The notes under the pieces were generated by a model. It saw only the letters and a program-made list of their open reading frames with translations, did not search any database and was not told the DNA's origin. DNA of 33,786 nt from an uncultured Pseudoalteromonas sp. (GTDB taxonomy: Bacteria > Pseudomonadota > Gammaproteobacteria > Enterobacterales > Alteromonadaceae): positions 1 to 33,786 of the forward strand of contig CANLRB010000030.1 of NCBI GenBank assembly GCA_947493455.1. The letters are read 5' to 3'. Shown here piece by piece: positions 14,466 to 23,436 of this stretch (the stretch's first letter is position 1; each line of letters opens with the position of its first letter). The position numbers were made by a program, and so were the translations under genes.

Positions 14466-16544
14466 ATGAAAACAAAACTCAACAAAGTAAGTCGCACGTT
14501 GGTTTCGTGTGGTTTATTAGCGACATCATCGCTGGCTATGTCGAGCCCGTCAATTGAATTAAAACCAGAAGTACAGTCGCGGTTTATTGTAACGTTTAAG
14601 CAAGATAAATCTGCCGAAGAATTTGCTCGTGCTGATGAGCAGCGCACTCAAAGTAACGTAAATCGCTTACAATCGATTGTATCAAGCCTCAATGCCTCAC
14701 CATTACAAGTGATGCCATCAATTAATGCAGTCTCAGTGAAGCTTAATTTGGCACAAAAACAAGCGCTCGAAAAGCGCTCCGACGTGGTATCAATTGAGGT
14801 TGACCCGAAACGTTATTTATTGGCTGAAAGCACGCCTTATGGTATTCCAATGGTGCAAGCAAACCAACTAAGCGATTCGCTAAGCGGAAATCGCAAAGTG
14901 TGTATTATGGATACGGGATATACCCTAAACCATCCTGACTTACCTTCTACGGGGATCACTGGCAGCGATGGGTATGGCAGCAATGACACGGGCAATTGGT
15001 ACAATGATGGTAATGGTCACGGTACGCATGTTGCAGGTACAATCGCGGCAATTGGTGGCAATGGGCAAGGTGTTGTTGGCGTTAATCCGTCGGGGCAACT
15101 CGGACTTCATATTGTCAAAGTATTCAATGATCAAGGGCGCTGGGCCTATGGTTCAGACTTAATAAAAGCCATTGAACAATGTCAACAAGCTGGTGCCAAT
15201 GTAACAAGCATGAGCTTAGGGGGGTCAGGTCAATCAAATGCTGAACGCCAAGCCTTTGCAAATAGTTATGCTCAAGGGATGTTACATATTGCAGCGGCAG
15301 GTAACGACGGAAACAGTTCAATGAGTTACCCGGCATCTTATGATGCGGTTGTATCTGTTGCGGCAGTCGATAGTAGTGAAAACAAAGCGTCATTTTCGCA
15401 ATATAATAGCCAAGTTGAAATTGCCGCTCCGGGTGTGGGTGTAAATTCAACATGGAATAACAATGGATATAAAAGTATCAGTGGTACGTCGATGGCAACG
15501 CCCCATGTTTCTGGCGTCGCTGCATTAGTTTGGAGTCACTTTCCAAGTTGTACAAGCGCACAAGTACGAAATGCATTAAATGTGACAGCAAAAGATAAAG
15601 GTGCAGCAGGGCGAGATACCTCTTATGGACATGGTATTGTACAAGCAAAAGCGGCATATGATTATTTAGCAAACTCGAGTTGTGGCGGCACCGTGGTTGA
15701 TGCAAAACCAATTGCGAACTTTACTGTACAAACAACAAATTTAACCGCGCAGTTTAGTGATGGCTCGAGCGATGACAAAGGTATTAGTGCGCACTCGTGG
15801 CAGTTTGGCGACGGTGCGACAAGTGCAAATGCAAATCCGAGTCATACTTATACGTCAGCTGGTAATTATACTGTTTCACTGACAGTTACCGATACGGCTG
15901 GCCAATCTGCAACTAAATCACAGGTTATTACGGTGACAAATGGAAGCTCAGGTGGAAATTGTAACGGGGTAGCACCTTGGTCTGCGACAACGGCATACCG
16001 AGTTGGTGATAACGTCTCTTATTCAAACAATAAATATGAGGCAACTTGGTGGTCTACGGGTGCGCAGCCTAATGTTTATACCAATGTTTGGAAGAAAACG
16101 GGGGCGTGTAGTGGCTCCGGTGAAAATCAAGCGCCAGTGGCTGATTTTACGTCTGTAGCTTCTGGGCTTGTCGTCAATTTTAGCGAAAATGCGCGCGACG
16201 ATAACGGGGTTGTTGGCTACAACTGGCAATTTGGTGACAACTCGCAAAGTAATGCTGCGAACCCAACACATACCTATTTACAAGCGGGTAGCTACTCTGT
16301 GTCATTAACGGTGACCGATGCGCAAGGGCTGAGTCATACCAAAACACAAACTGTAACGGTAACCGATTCAACAACAGGATGTGCAGGCGTACCAAATTGG
16401 ACAAGTTCGTCCATTTTCTTAGCGGGCGAGCAAGCCGCTTATAATGGGCGACTTTACACTGCCCAGTGGTGGACTCAAGGAGCAAACCCTGAACTAAACT
16501 CAGGTCCTTGGGATGTTTGGCAAGATAACGGTCTGTGTAAATAA
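14466..16544 (+). CDS. Secreted chitin-binding subtilisin-like serine protease
   Basis: This 692-aa preproenzyme has a signal peptide (1-26, ending near AMSS), an I9-type inhibitor prodomain (about 38-115) and an S8 catalytic domain. The triad is D149 (MDTG), H185 (HGTHVAG) and S342 (GTSMATP), with the oxyanion N280 (AAAGND). Then come PKD domain 1 (about 413-492), a CBM5/12-type chitin-binding module (499-547, AxxWW near 526-529), PKD domain 2 (555-633) and a second CBM5/12 module (639-691, AQWWTQG). It matches the design of the chitin-induced protease AprIV of Alteromonas sp. O-7. A possible GTG start at 14409 is rejected: AGGGGA lies 6 nt before ATG 14466, where the signal peptide begins. 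The expected role is to digest protein bound to chitin outside the cell. Confidence 0.93.
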   Translation: MKTKLNKVSRTLVSCGLLATSSLAMSSPSIELKPEVQSRFIVTFKQDKSAEEFARADEQRTQSNVNRLQSIVSSLNASPLQVMPSINAVSVKLNLAQKQALEKRSDVVSIEVDPKRYLLAESTPYGIPMVQANQLSDSLSGNRKVCIMDTGYTLNHPDLPSTGITGSDGYGSNDTGNWYNDGNGHGTHVAGTIAAIGGNGQGVVGVNPSGQLGLHIVKVFNDQGRWAYGSDLIKAIEQCQQAGANVTSMSLGGSGQSNAERQAFANSYAQGMLHIAAAGNDGNSSMSYPASYDAVVSVAAVDSSENKASFSQYNSQVEIAAPGVGVNSTWNNNGYKSISGTSMATPHVSGVAALVWSHFPSCTSAQVRNALNVTAKDKGAAGRDTSYGHGIVQAKAAYDYLANSSCGGTVVDAKPIANFTVQTTNLTAQFSDGSSDDKGISAHSWQFGDGATSANANPSHTYTSAGNYTVSLTVTDTAGQSATKSQVITVTNGSSGGNCNGVAPWSATTAYRVGDNVSYSNNKYEATWWSTGAQPNVYTNVWKKTGACSGSGENQAPVADFTSVASGLVVNFSENARDDNGVVGYNWQFGDNSQSNAANPTHTYLQAGSYSVSLTVTDAQGLSHTKTQTVTVTDSTTGCAGVPNWTSSSIFLAGEQAAYNGRLYTAQWWTQGANPELNSGPWDVWQDNGLCK

Positions 16545-16577
16545 ATATAAAACAGCAAAATTGAGTCACTTGTGAAA

Positions 16578-16610
16578 CAAAGGCGATATACCTGTTATAT
16601 TGCCTTTTTT
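16578..16610 (+). terminator. Intrinsic terminator after the subtilase
   Basis: AAGGCGATATA pairs with TATATTGCCTT (one G-T pair) and is followed by T. The 234 bp from there to the DUF4870 gene hold only ORFs under 20 codons. Confidence 0.85.
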
Positions 16611-16844
16611 ACATGTTTAACGAAAATCGAGTAGTTTTATCTATATTTAGCAGCGTCATTTAATCTAATTGCCGATGTTTGCAATTTGTACAATACTGAG
16701 GTTAAAGAATATGCAAAAAATGCGATTGACCAAAATGAAAAGTGAGATATAGTTATTTTTCAAAAAGTTAAACTTTAACTTTTACTGAGGATCAGCTTGA
16801 TACCCGCAAGGGAAAAAATAAATTAACAATATGGAGAAGTAATC

Positions 16845-17189
16845 ATGACAGACGTTGTTGAGAATAACGAAGTAAGCCAAGACTCTAAAAACTTAGCGTT
16901 ACTAATGTGGATAGGGACTATCTTTTTTGGCTTTATACCAGGCCTTGTTTTGTACTTAATTAAAAAAGACGATGACTTTGTTATTGCGCATTCAAAAGAA
17001 GCGCTTAATTGGTCTATTACCGCTATTTTTGCGTATCTTGCCGCATTAGTTTTAACGCTAGTCGTTATCGGCATATTGTTGTTACCGGCAATCGGTTTAT
17101 GTCATTTGATCTTCTGTATTATGGCAGCGGTAAAAGCGTCAGATGGTTTAAATTATAAAGTGCCGCTAACATTACGTTTAATCAAGTAA
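16845..17189 (+). CDS. DUF4870 membrane protein
   Basis: This 114-aa protein has a short acidic N-terminus and three hydrophobic segments (about 18-40, 54-78 and 80-94). The motif IAHSKEALNWSI, conserved in DUF4870/Tic20-like proteins, is at about 47-58. The function of the family is unknown. GGAG precedes the ATG. It is a single gene between two terminators. Confidence 0.88.
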   Translation: MTDVVENNEVSQDSKNLALLMWIGTIFFGFIPGLVLYLIKKDDDFVIAHSKEALNWSITAIFAYLAALVLTLVVIGILLLPAIGLCHLIFCIMAAVKASDGLNYKVPLTLRLIK

Positions 17190-17209
17190 TTTCATAAAAT
17201 GTGAATATT

Positions 17210-17241
17210 AAAAAAGGCCGTACACTGTGTACGGCCTTTTT
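17210..17241. terminator. Bidirectional terminator
   Basis: AAAAAGGCCGTACA and TGTACGGCCTTTTT form a strong stem with A and T runs on both sides. It sits between the DUF4870 gene (plus) and the M2 peptidase gene (minus), which converge. Confidence 0.92.
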
Positions 17242-17252
17242 AGTTCGTTAAA

Positions 17253-19115
17253 TTACCAGCCGCATTGACGGCCTTGGTTTTGCTCATCTAAGTACTTTTG
17301 CAATGGTGCAAAATAATCAAGAATTGCCGTCGCATCCATTTGTGGTTTGCCAGTAACGCTCTCTAGCGCTTCTTGCCATGGACGGCTTGAACCCATTTCC
17401 AGCATGGCATTTAAACGTTCGCCGGCTTCTTTTGAGTTGTAAACAGAGCAGCGATGAATCGCTTCTTTGTTGCCTGCAATCTCACACAGCGCTTTATGGA
17501 ACTCAAATTGTAGAATGTGCGCTAAGAAATAGCGCGTATACGGTGTATTACCTGGTACATGGTATTTAGCACCCGGATCGAAATGCGCTTCTGTACGTGC
17601 AACCGGAGCGGCAATACCTTGGTATTTTTCACGTAAGTCCCACCAAGCTTGGTTGTAGTTTTCAGGTGTTACTTCACCTGAGAATACTTTCCAGCGCCAT
17701 TGATCAACGAGTAAACCAAATGGAATAAACGCAATTTTATCCATCGCCATTTTCATTAGCAGGCCAATATCTTTCGATTCGTCTGGTACTGTGTCCAGTA
17801 AACCAATTTCTTTTAAGTAACCCGGCGTAACCGAAAGTGCAATTGTATCGCCAATTGCTTCGTGGAAACCGTCGTTGGCACTTTCTTGGTAGTAAAGTGG
17901 TTGTGTATTGTATGCGCGCTGATAAAAGTTGTGGCCAAGTTCATGGTGAATAACCGAAAACTCTTCGCCGGTGCGCTGGATACACATTTTAATACGTAAA
18001 TCGTCTTTGCTATCTAAATTCCATGCTGACGCATGACATTGAACATCACGATCTTTTGGTTTTGTGAAAAGTGAGCGCTGATAAAAAGTCTCTGGTAATG
18101 GCTCAAAACCCATTGATGTAAAGAACTTTTCCGCGCCTTTGACCATTTTTAGTTCATCGTAGTTGTGCTCGGCAAGTAATGCAGTGACATCATAGCCCGG
18201 ATCTGCATTTTCAGGGGCTACTAAATCATAGACATTGCCCCACGTTTGTGCCCACATGTTACCAAGTAGGTGCGCAGGAATTGGCTTATCTTGCGGTACT
18301 TTATCTTCACCATATTTTTCGCCAAGCTTTGCTCGCACGTGACAATGTAATGAGTTGTAAAGCGGTTTGACTTGACCCCATATACGGTCAAGCTCGTTTG
18401 CAAAATCATCCGCAGGCATGTCGTATTTGCTTCGCCACATCGCACCTGTATCTGCGTAACCAAGCTCGTTAGCTCCTTCGTTGGTTAGTGCAACTTGCTG
18501 CTCGTACAGTGGACGCATAGGTTTAGCGACTTCGCGCCACCCTTGCCATAATTCAAGTAACTCATTGTAGTCACGGCTTGTTGCCATAGTGGCTGTCATA
18601 TCGCCAAGGCTCAAACATTTACCGTCTTCTTTACAATATTTACCTTTACCGTAAAGACCACCAAGCTCCGCGACAAGTTTAGATAGTTCAGCAGTTTTCG
18701 TTGCGTCTTGTGGGGCAGGTAGTGTGAGTGCTAATTTTAATTTATTAAGTTTGCGACGGCTATCAGCGTCTAATTGTAGGTCGTCGAATTTAGCGGCTTC
18801 ATTGGCTAAGCGCACGACTGCTGCGGTCATTTTTTCGTTTGCAGCTGCTGATAACTGTGATGTGTCATGCGTTATAAAGTTGGCATAAATCCACTCGGCA
18901 CGACTCACTTCATTGTAAAGTGCCATTAATTCCTTTTCAGTTGCATCGAGAAACGCTGTCGCATCAGCTGCTGTGATTTTAGTGACTGCTGGTTTAGCGT
19001 CGCTTGCCGCTGCTTGCGTATTTTGTTTTGGTGATTCTTGATTACAACCGGCAATCGCGAGCGCTGATCCAACCAAAGCCGCTGTTATTGTTTTTTTAAA
19101 TTGAATTGTTTTCAT
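17253..19115 (-). CDS. M2 family zinc metallopeptidase lipoprotein (peptidyl-dipeptidase A / ACE-like)
   Basis: This 620-aa protein has a lipoprotein signal (IAGC, lipidated Cys 24) and a polar linker. The M2 fold follows, with the zinc motif HHELGH at 390-395 (ligands H391 and H395, catalytic E392) and the third ligand E419 in ESANDGFHEAIGD, 24 residues later as in human ACE. It removes C-terminal dipeptides from peptides in the periplasm or at the outer membrane. An N-terminal CKEDGKC cysteine pair (161-167) and another pair later may form disulfides. The gene is single, ended by the bidirectional terminator. Bacterial M2 enzymes often help use peptides as food, which would fit a protease-secreting marine organism. 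Confidence 0.93.
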   Translation of the reverse strand: MKTIQFKKTITAALVGSALAIAGCNQESPKQNTQAAASDAKPAVTKITAADATAFLDATEKELMALYNEVSRAEWIYANFITHDTSQLSAAANEKMTAAVVRLANEAAKFDDLQLDADSRRKLNKLKLALTLPAPQDATKTAELSKLVAELGGLYGKGKYCKEDGKCLSLGDMTATMATSRDYNELLELWQGWREVAKPMRPLYEQQVALTNEGANELGYADTGAMWRSKYDMPADDFANELDRIWGQVKPLYNSLHCHVRAKLGEKYGEDKVPQDKPIPAHLLGNMWAQTWGNVYDLVAPENADPGYDVTALLAEHNYDELKMVKGAEKFFTSMGFEPLPETFYQRSLFTKPKDRDVQCHASAWNLDSKDDLRIKMCIQRTGEEFSVIHHELGHNFYQRAYNTQPLYYQESANDGFHEAIGDTIALSVTPGYLKEIGLLDTVPDESKDIGLLMKMAMDKIAFIPFGLLVDQWRWKVFSGEVTPENYNQAWWDLREKYQGIAAPVARTEAHFDPGAKYHVPGNTPYTRYFLAHILQFEFHKALCEIAGNKEAIHRCSVYNSKEAGERLNAMLEMGSSRPWQEALESVTGKPQMDATAILDYFAPLQKYLDEQNQGRQCGW

Positions 19116-19396
19116 AATGTTCCCTAATAATTGTCGCCTTTAATCATACCAGTGAAATGAAACGGTACAAGTACTTAACATCATTGTCGGGCGGCGGCTT
19201 TGTGAGGTATGGGGAGCATGTTGGTATTAACGACATAACACCCTCTAACATGGCGCTTTTTTGATTAGCTGCCATACTCAATTGATGATATTTGTATTAT
19301 ATGAAAACGACGCCGAGTGAGATTGGTTAGTTGGATTAGTTTAGTTAACAAAAATCCGAGCCAAAGACAGTTACTCCTGCCGAAAAAAGGACCGTT

Positions 19397-21655
19397 ATGA
19401 CTATTTTAATTATTATCATTGTTGTGCTGGTGGCACTTTTTGCTATCGAAAAAAATCGAATACGGTTTGTGTCTAAACCTGCATTTGAGTTTTTTAAACG
19501 TGTGCTCCCACCATTGTCTGAAACAGAACGGCAAGCAATGGAAGCAGGAGATGTGTGGTGGGACGGTGAGTTGTTTGCAGGTAAACCGGATTGGCACACA
19601 TTACACGGGTATGGTCCATCGCAGCTAAGTGACAAAGAACAAGCGTTTATTGACGAACACGTAACGACAGTATGTGCAATGCTGAAAGATTATGATGTTG
19701 TCAAAAACAAGGATTTACCTGATGAAGTTTGGCAATACCTTAAAGAGCAGGGGTTCTTCGCGTTGATAATCCCTGAATCTTATGGTGGTCGTGAATTTTC
19801 GGCTTATGCTAATTCAACGATTGTGGCGAAGATTTCCAGTTGTAGCTTATCTGCTGCGGTGACCGTGATGGTGCCCAATAGCTTAGGCCCAGCTGAATTA
19901 TTGATGCACTATGGCACACCAGAGCAACAACAAGAATGGCTACCTGCATTAGCAAAAGGCGAAGCACTTCCGTGCTTCGCATTAACCGGTGTAGACGCAG
20001 GTTCAGATGCTGGCAGTATTAGTGACTTTGGTGTTGTTGCCGAGCGTACTTTTAAAGGTAAGAAAACGGTTGGTATTAGTCTGTCGTGGAAAAAACGGTA
20101 TATTACGCTTGCACCAGTTGCGACGGTGCTCGGCCTTGCATTTAAACTCTATGATCCTGATGGTTTATTAGGGGACGAAAAAAACCTTGGCATATGTTGT
20201 GCGCTCATCCCGACAAAACATCGCGGTGTTAAAGTGGGAGCGCGCCATAACCCAATGGGTATGGCATTTATGAATGGCACAACACAAGGTGACAACGTAT
20301 TTATACCGCTCGATTGGCTGATTGGTGGCGAAAAATATATCGGTCAAGGATGGCGTATGTTAGTGGAATGCTTAAGCGCTGGTCGCGGTATTTCATTGCC
20401 TGCTTTGGCCTCTGCCACGGCGCACTTATCTTGCCGGGCGACGTCTGCCTATACTCAAATTCGCCAACAATTTTCACTGCCAATAGGCAAATTTGAAGGC
20501 ATTCAGCAAGTAAACGCGCGCATCGCTGGGTTTACTTATATGTTAGAGGCGACCCGTAGACTGACGACACGTGCACTCGACTTGAATCAAAGCCCTGCGG
20601 TTGTGACTGCGATTGCCAAATACCATATGACGGAATTAAGCAGAGTGATTATTAATGATGCATTTGATGTGCATGGTGGTAAAGCAATTCAAACTGGGCC
20701 CAACAATTATTTGGCGCATGCCTATATGGGCATGCCGATATCAATCACAGTCGAAGGCGCTAATATCCTCACACGTAATCTGATGATTTTTGGACAAGGC
20801 GCCACACGATGTCACCCCTATGTGTTAAAAGAAATGCAAGCGGCAGCCAACCCATGTCACAAAACGGGACTTGCGGAATTCGATAGTTTATTAGTCAAGC
20901 ATATGGTGTTTGGTTTACGCAATGCCGGTTTCTCGTTTGTGATGGCAATGACGGGGGGCTTGTTCGCAAAAAGTCCTATTTCTGGCAAGGCAGGGCCCTA
21001 CTATAAGCAATTATCTCGAATGAGCAGCGCACTTGCTTTGTGTGCCGATTATGCAATGTTGACCTTAGGTGGTGAGCTAAAGCGTAAAGAAGCGACTTCT
21101 GCTCGTTTAGGAGATGTGTTGAGTCATCTTTATATGGCGTCAGCGGTGCTGAAATACTATGAAGATGAAGGTCGTCAGCAATCAGATATAGTGCTCGTAC
21201 AATATGCACTTGAGTATTGTTTATATCAAATAGGCCAAGCATTTGATGAGTTTTTTTCCAATATCAAAGGGGGCTTGCTGCTTAGGTTGTGTATTTTTCC
21301 ATTGGGTATTCATTATAAATTACCGAAAGATAACTTGGTTAGTGATGTCTGTAATTATGTCTCGTCAGATGATGGGTTACGGGAAAGACTTGCTCATTTG
21401 AGTATTGTGACTGATGACGGCCCAATGGCTGATTTAGAAAGTACGTTAGCGTTTATCAAATCAAATGATGAATTATTACAGCGTTTTGAGCGTTATTTTA
21501 AAAAGGCGGTGTTTAGCGTTAAACTGGATCGTCAATTAGCAATAAAAGAAGCCTTAAATGAAGGCGTGATAACCGAACAGGAAAGCGTGTTATTACAAGA
21601 CTTCGAAGCGAAACGGCTGTCAGTTATCGATGTTGATGTTTTTGATAAACTGTGA
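19397..21655 (+). CDS. fadE: Acyl-CoA dehydrogenase, FadE type
   Basis: This 752-aa protein catalyses the first step of fatty-acid beta-oxidation. It has an N-terminal membrane segment (residues 2-17), then the ACAD N-terminal, middle and C-terminal domains. Visible are ESYGGREFSAYANS (about 125-138), CFALTGVDAGSD in the FAD/substrate region, and VHGGKAIQTGPNNYLA near 433-448. A DUF1974-type C-terminal domain follows, as in E. coli FadE (814 aa). The product is somewhat shorter than E. coli FadE but no domain appears missing. AAGGA lies before the ATG. I see no convincing FadR- or PsrA-type operator upstream. Confidence 0.9.
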   Translation: MTILIIIIVVLVALFAIEKNRIRFVSKPAFEFFKRVLPPLSETERQAMEAGDVWWDGELFAGKPDWHTLHGYGPSQLSDKEQAFIDEHVTTVCAMLKDYDVVKNKDLPDEVWQYLKEQGFFALIIPESYGGREFSAYANSTIVAKISSCSLSAAVTVMVPNSLGPAELLMHYGTPEQQQEWLPALAKGEALPCFALTGVDAGSDAGSISDFGVVAERTFKGKKTVGISLSWKKRYITLAPVATVLGLAFKLYDPDGLLGDEKNLGICCALIPTKHRGVKVGARHNPMGMAFMNGTTQGDNVFIPLDWLIGGEKYIGQGWRMLVECLSAGRGISLPALASATAHLSCRATSAYTQIRQQFSLPIGKFEGIQQVNARIAGFTYMLEATRRLTTRALDLNQSPAVVTAIAKYHMTELSRVIINDAFDVHGGKAIQTGPNNYLAHAYMGMPISITVEGANILTRNLMIFGQGATRCHPYVLKEMQAAANPCHKTGLAEFDSLLVKHMVFGLRNAGFSFVMAMTGGLFAKSPISGKAGPYYKQLSRMSSALALCADYAMLTLGGELKRKEATSARLGDVLSHLYMASAVLKYYEDEGRQQSDIVLVQYALEYCLYQIGQAFDEFFSNIKGGLLLRLCIFPLGIHYKLPKDNLVSDVCNYVSSDDGLRERLAHLSIVTDDGPMADLESTLAFIKSNDELLQRFERYFKKAVFSVKLDRQLAIKEALNEGVITEQESVLLQDFEAKRLSVIDVDVFDKL

Positions 21656-21663
21656 CTTGTGAC

Positions 21664-21695
21664 GTATGACTGTAATGGCGGTATTACAGTCATAC
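21664..21695. terminator. Perfect 13-bp inverted repeat between convergent genes
   Basis: GTATGACTGTAAT (21664-21676) and ATTACAGTCATAC (21683-21695) are perfect complements around GGCGGT. It lies 8 bp after fadE and before the end of the convergent lipoprotein gene. It lacks a T run on either strand, so it may act as a transcript-end structure and not a classical intrinsic terminator. Confidence 0.55.
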
Positions 21696-21705
21696 ATGAA
21701 CAATA

Positions 21706-22143
21706 TTAACGTGCCCAAGGGTCATCGAGTACTTTTTCAACGTACCATTGGCCTTTATGCTTAATCATTTTAATCTTGCGCATATCGTTTACTTTGTTGC
21801 CGTTGTATTTGCCACTTAATATAACGTTGAGTACTGCGCTGTCGCCGTATTGCTTCCTGACACTGCGGCTACCATGATCAATTTCAACCTTGACCGTATC
21901 AAATTTCATATTGAGTACGTTGCGGGTGTATTGTTTTGCTGAGCCGTAAGATTTCATGACCCGCGCTAACTTTGGCACGCTAATTTCCATTGCGGCGTTG
22001 ATATCTTTTTCTTGTAATAAAGAATAGAAGTAGAGCGAGGCATTGTATTCTGGAGAACTTCGTTCGCTTTTTATATCTGGCCCGCTATCGCCACAGGCAA
22101 TAAGTGCGACTAAAAAGAAAACGGAAAGGATCGCTGATTTCAT
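21706..22143 (-). CDS. Small lipoprotein, DUF4878-like
   Basis: This 145-aa protein has a lipoprotein signal (LIAC, lipidated Cys 17). It then has a compact alpha+beta domain resembling the NTF2-like DUF4878 group: SPEYNASLYFYSLLQ helix, then strands ending in HKGQWYVEKVLDDPW. It is probably anchored to a membrane facing the periplasm. I see no catalytic motif, and the function is unknown. Confidence 0.75.
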   Translation of the reverse strand: MKSAILSVFFLVALIACGDSGPDIKSERSSPEYNASLYFYSLLQEKDINAAMEISVPKLARVMKSYGSAKQYTRNVLNMKFDTVKVEIDHGSRSVRKQYGDSAVLNVILSGKYNGNKVNDMRKIKMIKHKGQWYVEKVLDDPWAR

Positions 22144-22271
22144 TATTTACCATCTAATTTTAAACTCGTTATTGGCTTTTATAGACGATAATGGAAGTAA
22201 AGGCTAGCGTAATTTTGGTAGTGAGATCAAAACAACCGATGCTTTGATCTCACTTAAGTCTCTAAACTATC

Positions 22272-23240
22272 TTATTGAACAAGCTCACTGTCAGTGAACT
22301 CGTCAGCAAATAATGCGCTCGATAGATAGCGCTCAGCAGAGCTTGGTAAGATAACAACAATGTTCTTATCTTTGTTTTCTGGTTGTTCAGCAAGGCGTTT
22401 AGCAGCGATTACAGCGGCACCTGATGAAATACCAGCTAGAATACCTTCTTCTTTCATTAGTCGGTGTGCCATTGCAATTGCGTCATCATTGCTTACTTGC
22501 TCAACACCATCAATCATTTCAAGGTCTAAGTTACCAGGAATGAAACCGGCACCGATCCCTTGAATTTTGTGAGGTCCAGGCTTGATTTCGTCACCGGCCA
22601 GTTTTTGGCTAATAACTGGTGAGTCAACTGGCTCAACAGCGATAGATTTAACGTCTAACCCTTTCTCAAGTTTAAGATAGCGGCTTGTGCCCGTAATTGT
22701 ACCACCTGTTCCAACACCTGCGACGAAGAAGTCAACTTTACCGTCAGTTGCTTCAAAGATTTCAGGGCCTGTTGTTTCAAAGTGAATTTGTGGGTTTGCT
22801 GGATTCTCAAATTGCTGTAATAAAATGTACTTTTCAGGATCGCTTTGCTGAATTTCTTTTGCTTTGTCAATTGCGCCCTTCATACCTTTTGCGCCATCAG
22901 TTAACACTAAATTTGCACCTAGGGCCTTCAACAATTTACGACGCTCTAAGCTCATCGTATTTGGCATAGTTAGCGTCAGTGCATAACCGCGTGAAGCCGC
23001 TACGAACGCAAGTGCGATACCTGTATTTCCTGAAGTCGGTTCAATCAGTTCGTTGTCTTTTGTGAGTCGACCTGATTTCTCAGCATCCCAAATCATCGAA
23101 GCGCCAATACGACATTTTACGCTGAAACTCGGGTTGCGAGCTTCGATTTTTGCGTAAACATTGCCGCCAGTAACGCGGTTTAGTTTTACAAGTGGTGTGT
23201 TACCAATGCTAAGAGAGTTATCTTCAAAAATATTCGCCAT
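22272..23240 (-). CDS. cysK: Cysteine synthase A (O-acetylserine sulfhydrylase)
   Basis: This 322-aa PLP enzyme joins O-acetylserine with sulfide to give cysteine. Visible are the PLP lysine in the [13 protein letters not shown] segment (about residues 36-48), the TSGNTGIA loop (about 68-75), GTGGTITG phosphate cradle (about 176-183) and GISSGAAV near the end. The frame could begin 21 residues earlier at 23303, but that extension matches nothing in the family. ATG 23240 gives the standard [17 protein letters not shown] start, with GAG about 10 nt upstream. Length is almost that of E. coli CysK (323 aa). It is single-gene. CysK often shapes sulfur regulation by binding CysE, but nothing here tests that. 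Confidence 0.95.
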   Translation of the reverse strand: MANIFEDNSLSIGNTPLVKLNRVTGGNVYAKIEARNPSFSVKCRIGASMIWDAEKSGRLTKDNELIEPTSGNTGIALAFVAASRGYALTLTMPNTMSLERRKLLKALGANLVLTDGAKGMKGAIDKAKEIQQSDPEKYILLQQFENPANPQIHFETTGPEIFEATDGKVDFFVAGVGTGGTITGTSRYLKLEKGLDVKSIAVEPVDSPVISQKLAGDEIKPGPHKIQGIGAGFIPGNLDLEMIDGVEQVSNDDAIAMAHRLMKEEGILAGISSGAAVIAAKRLAEQPENKDKNIVVILPSSAERYLSSALFADEFTDSELVQ

Positions 23241-23382
23241 GTGTTCTATCTCATTTCTAAATGGATTTATTAGGTTAAGCATACTTAGGATAGACCAAAA
23301 CAAAAGTAAGGATTGGCTATAACATATATCGAATTTGTTCGAGATGCGAAGTGTATCTAAAATTTATTATATGAAAAAAGAA

Positions 23383-23405
23383 AACCCCCTAATAATTAGG
23401 GGGTT
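23383..23405 (-). terminator. Terminator of the DUF5916 gene
   Basis: AACCCCCTAA-TAA-TTAGGGGGTT is a perfect 10-bp stem. On the minus strand it is followed by a T-rich run (TTTTCTTTTTT), so it ends the gene to its right and insulates cysK. Confidence 0.9.
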
Positions 23406-23436
23406 ATTAATTTAGTTTGTGGCTAATATAATCTGA

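Noticed and set aside
23241-23303. 21-residue N-terminal extension of cysK
   Set aside because: The extension has no family match; the standard CysK start is 23240.
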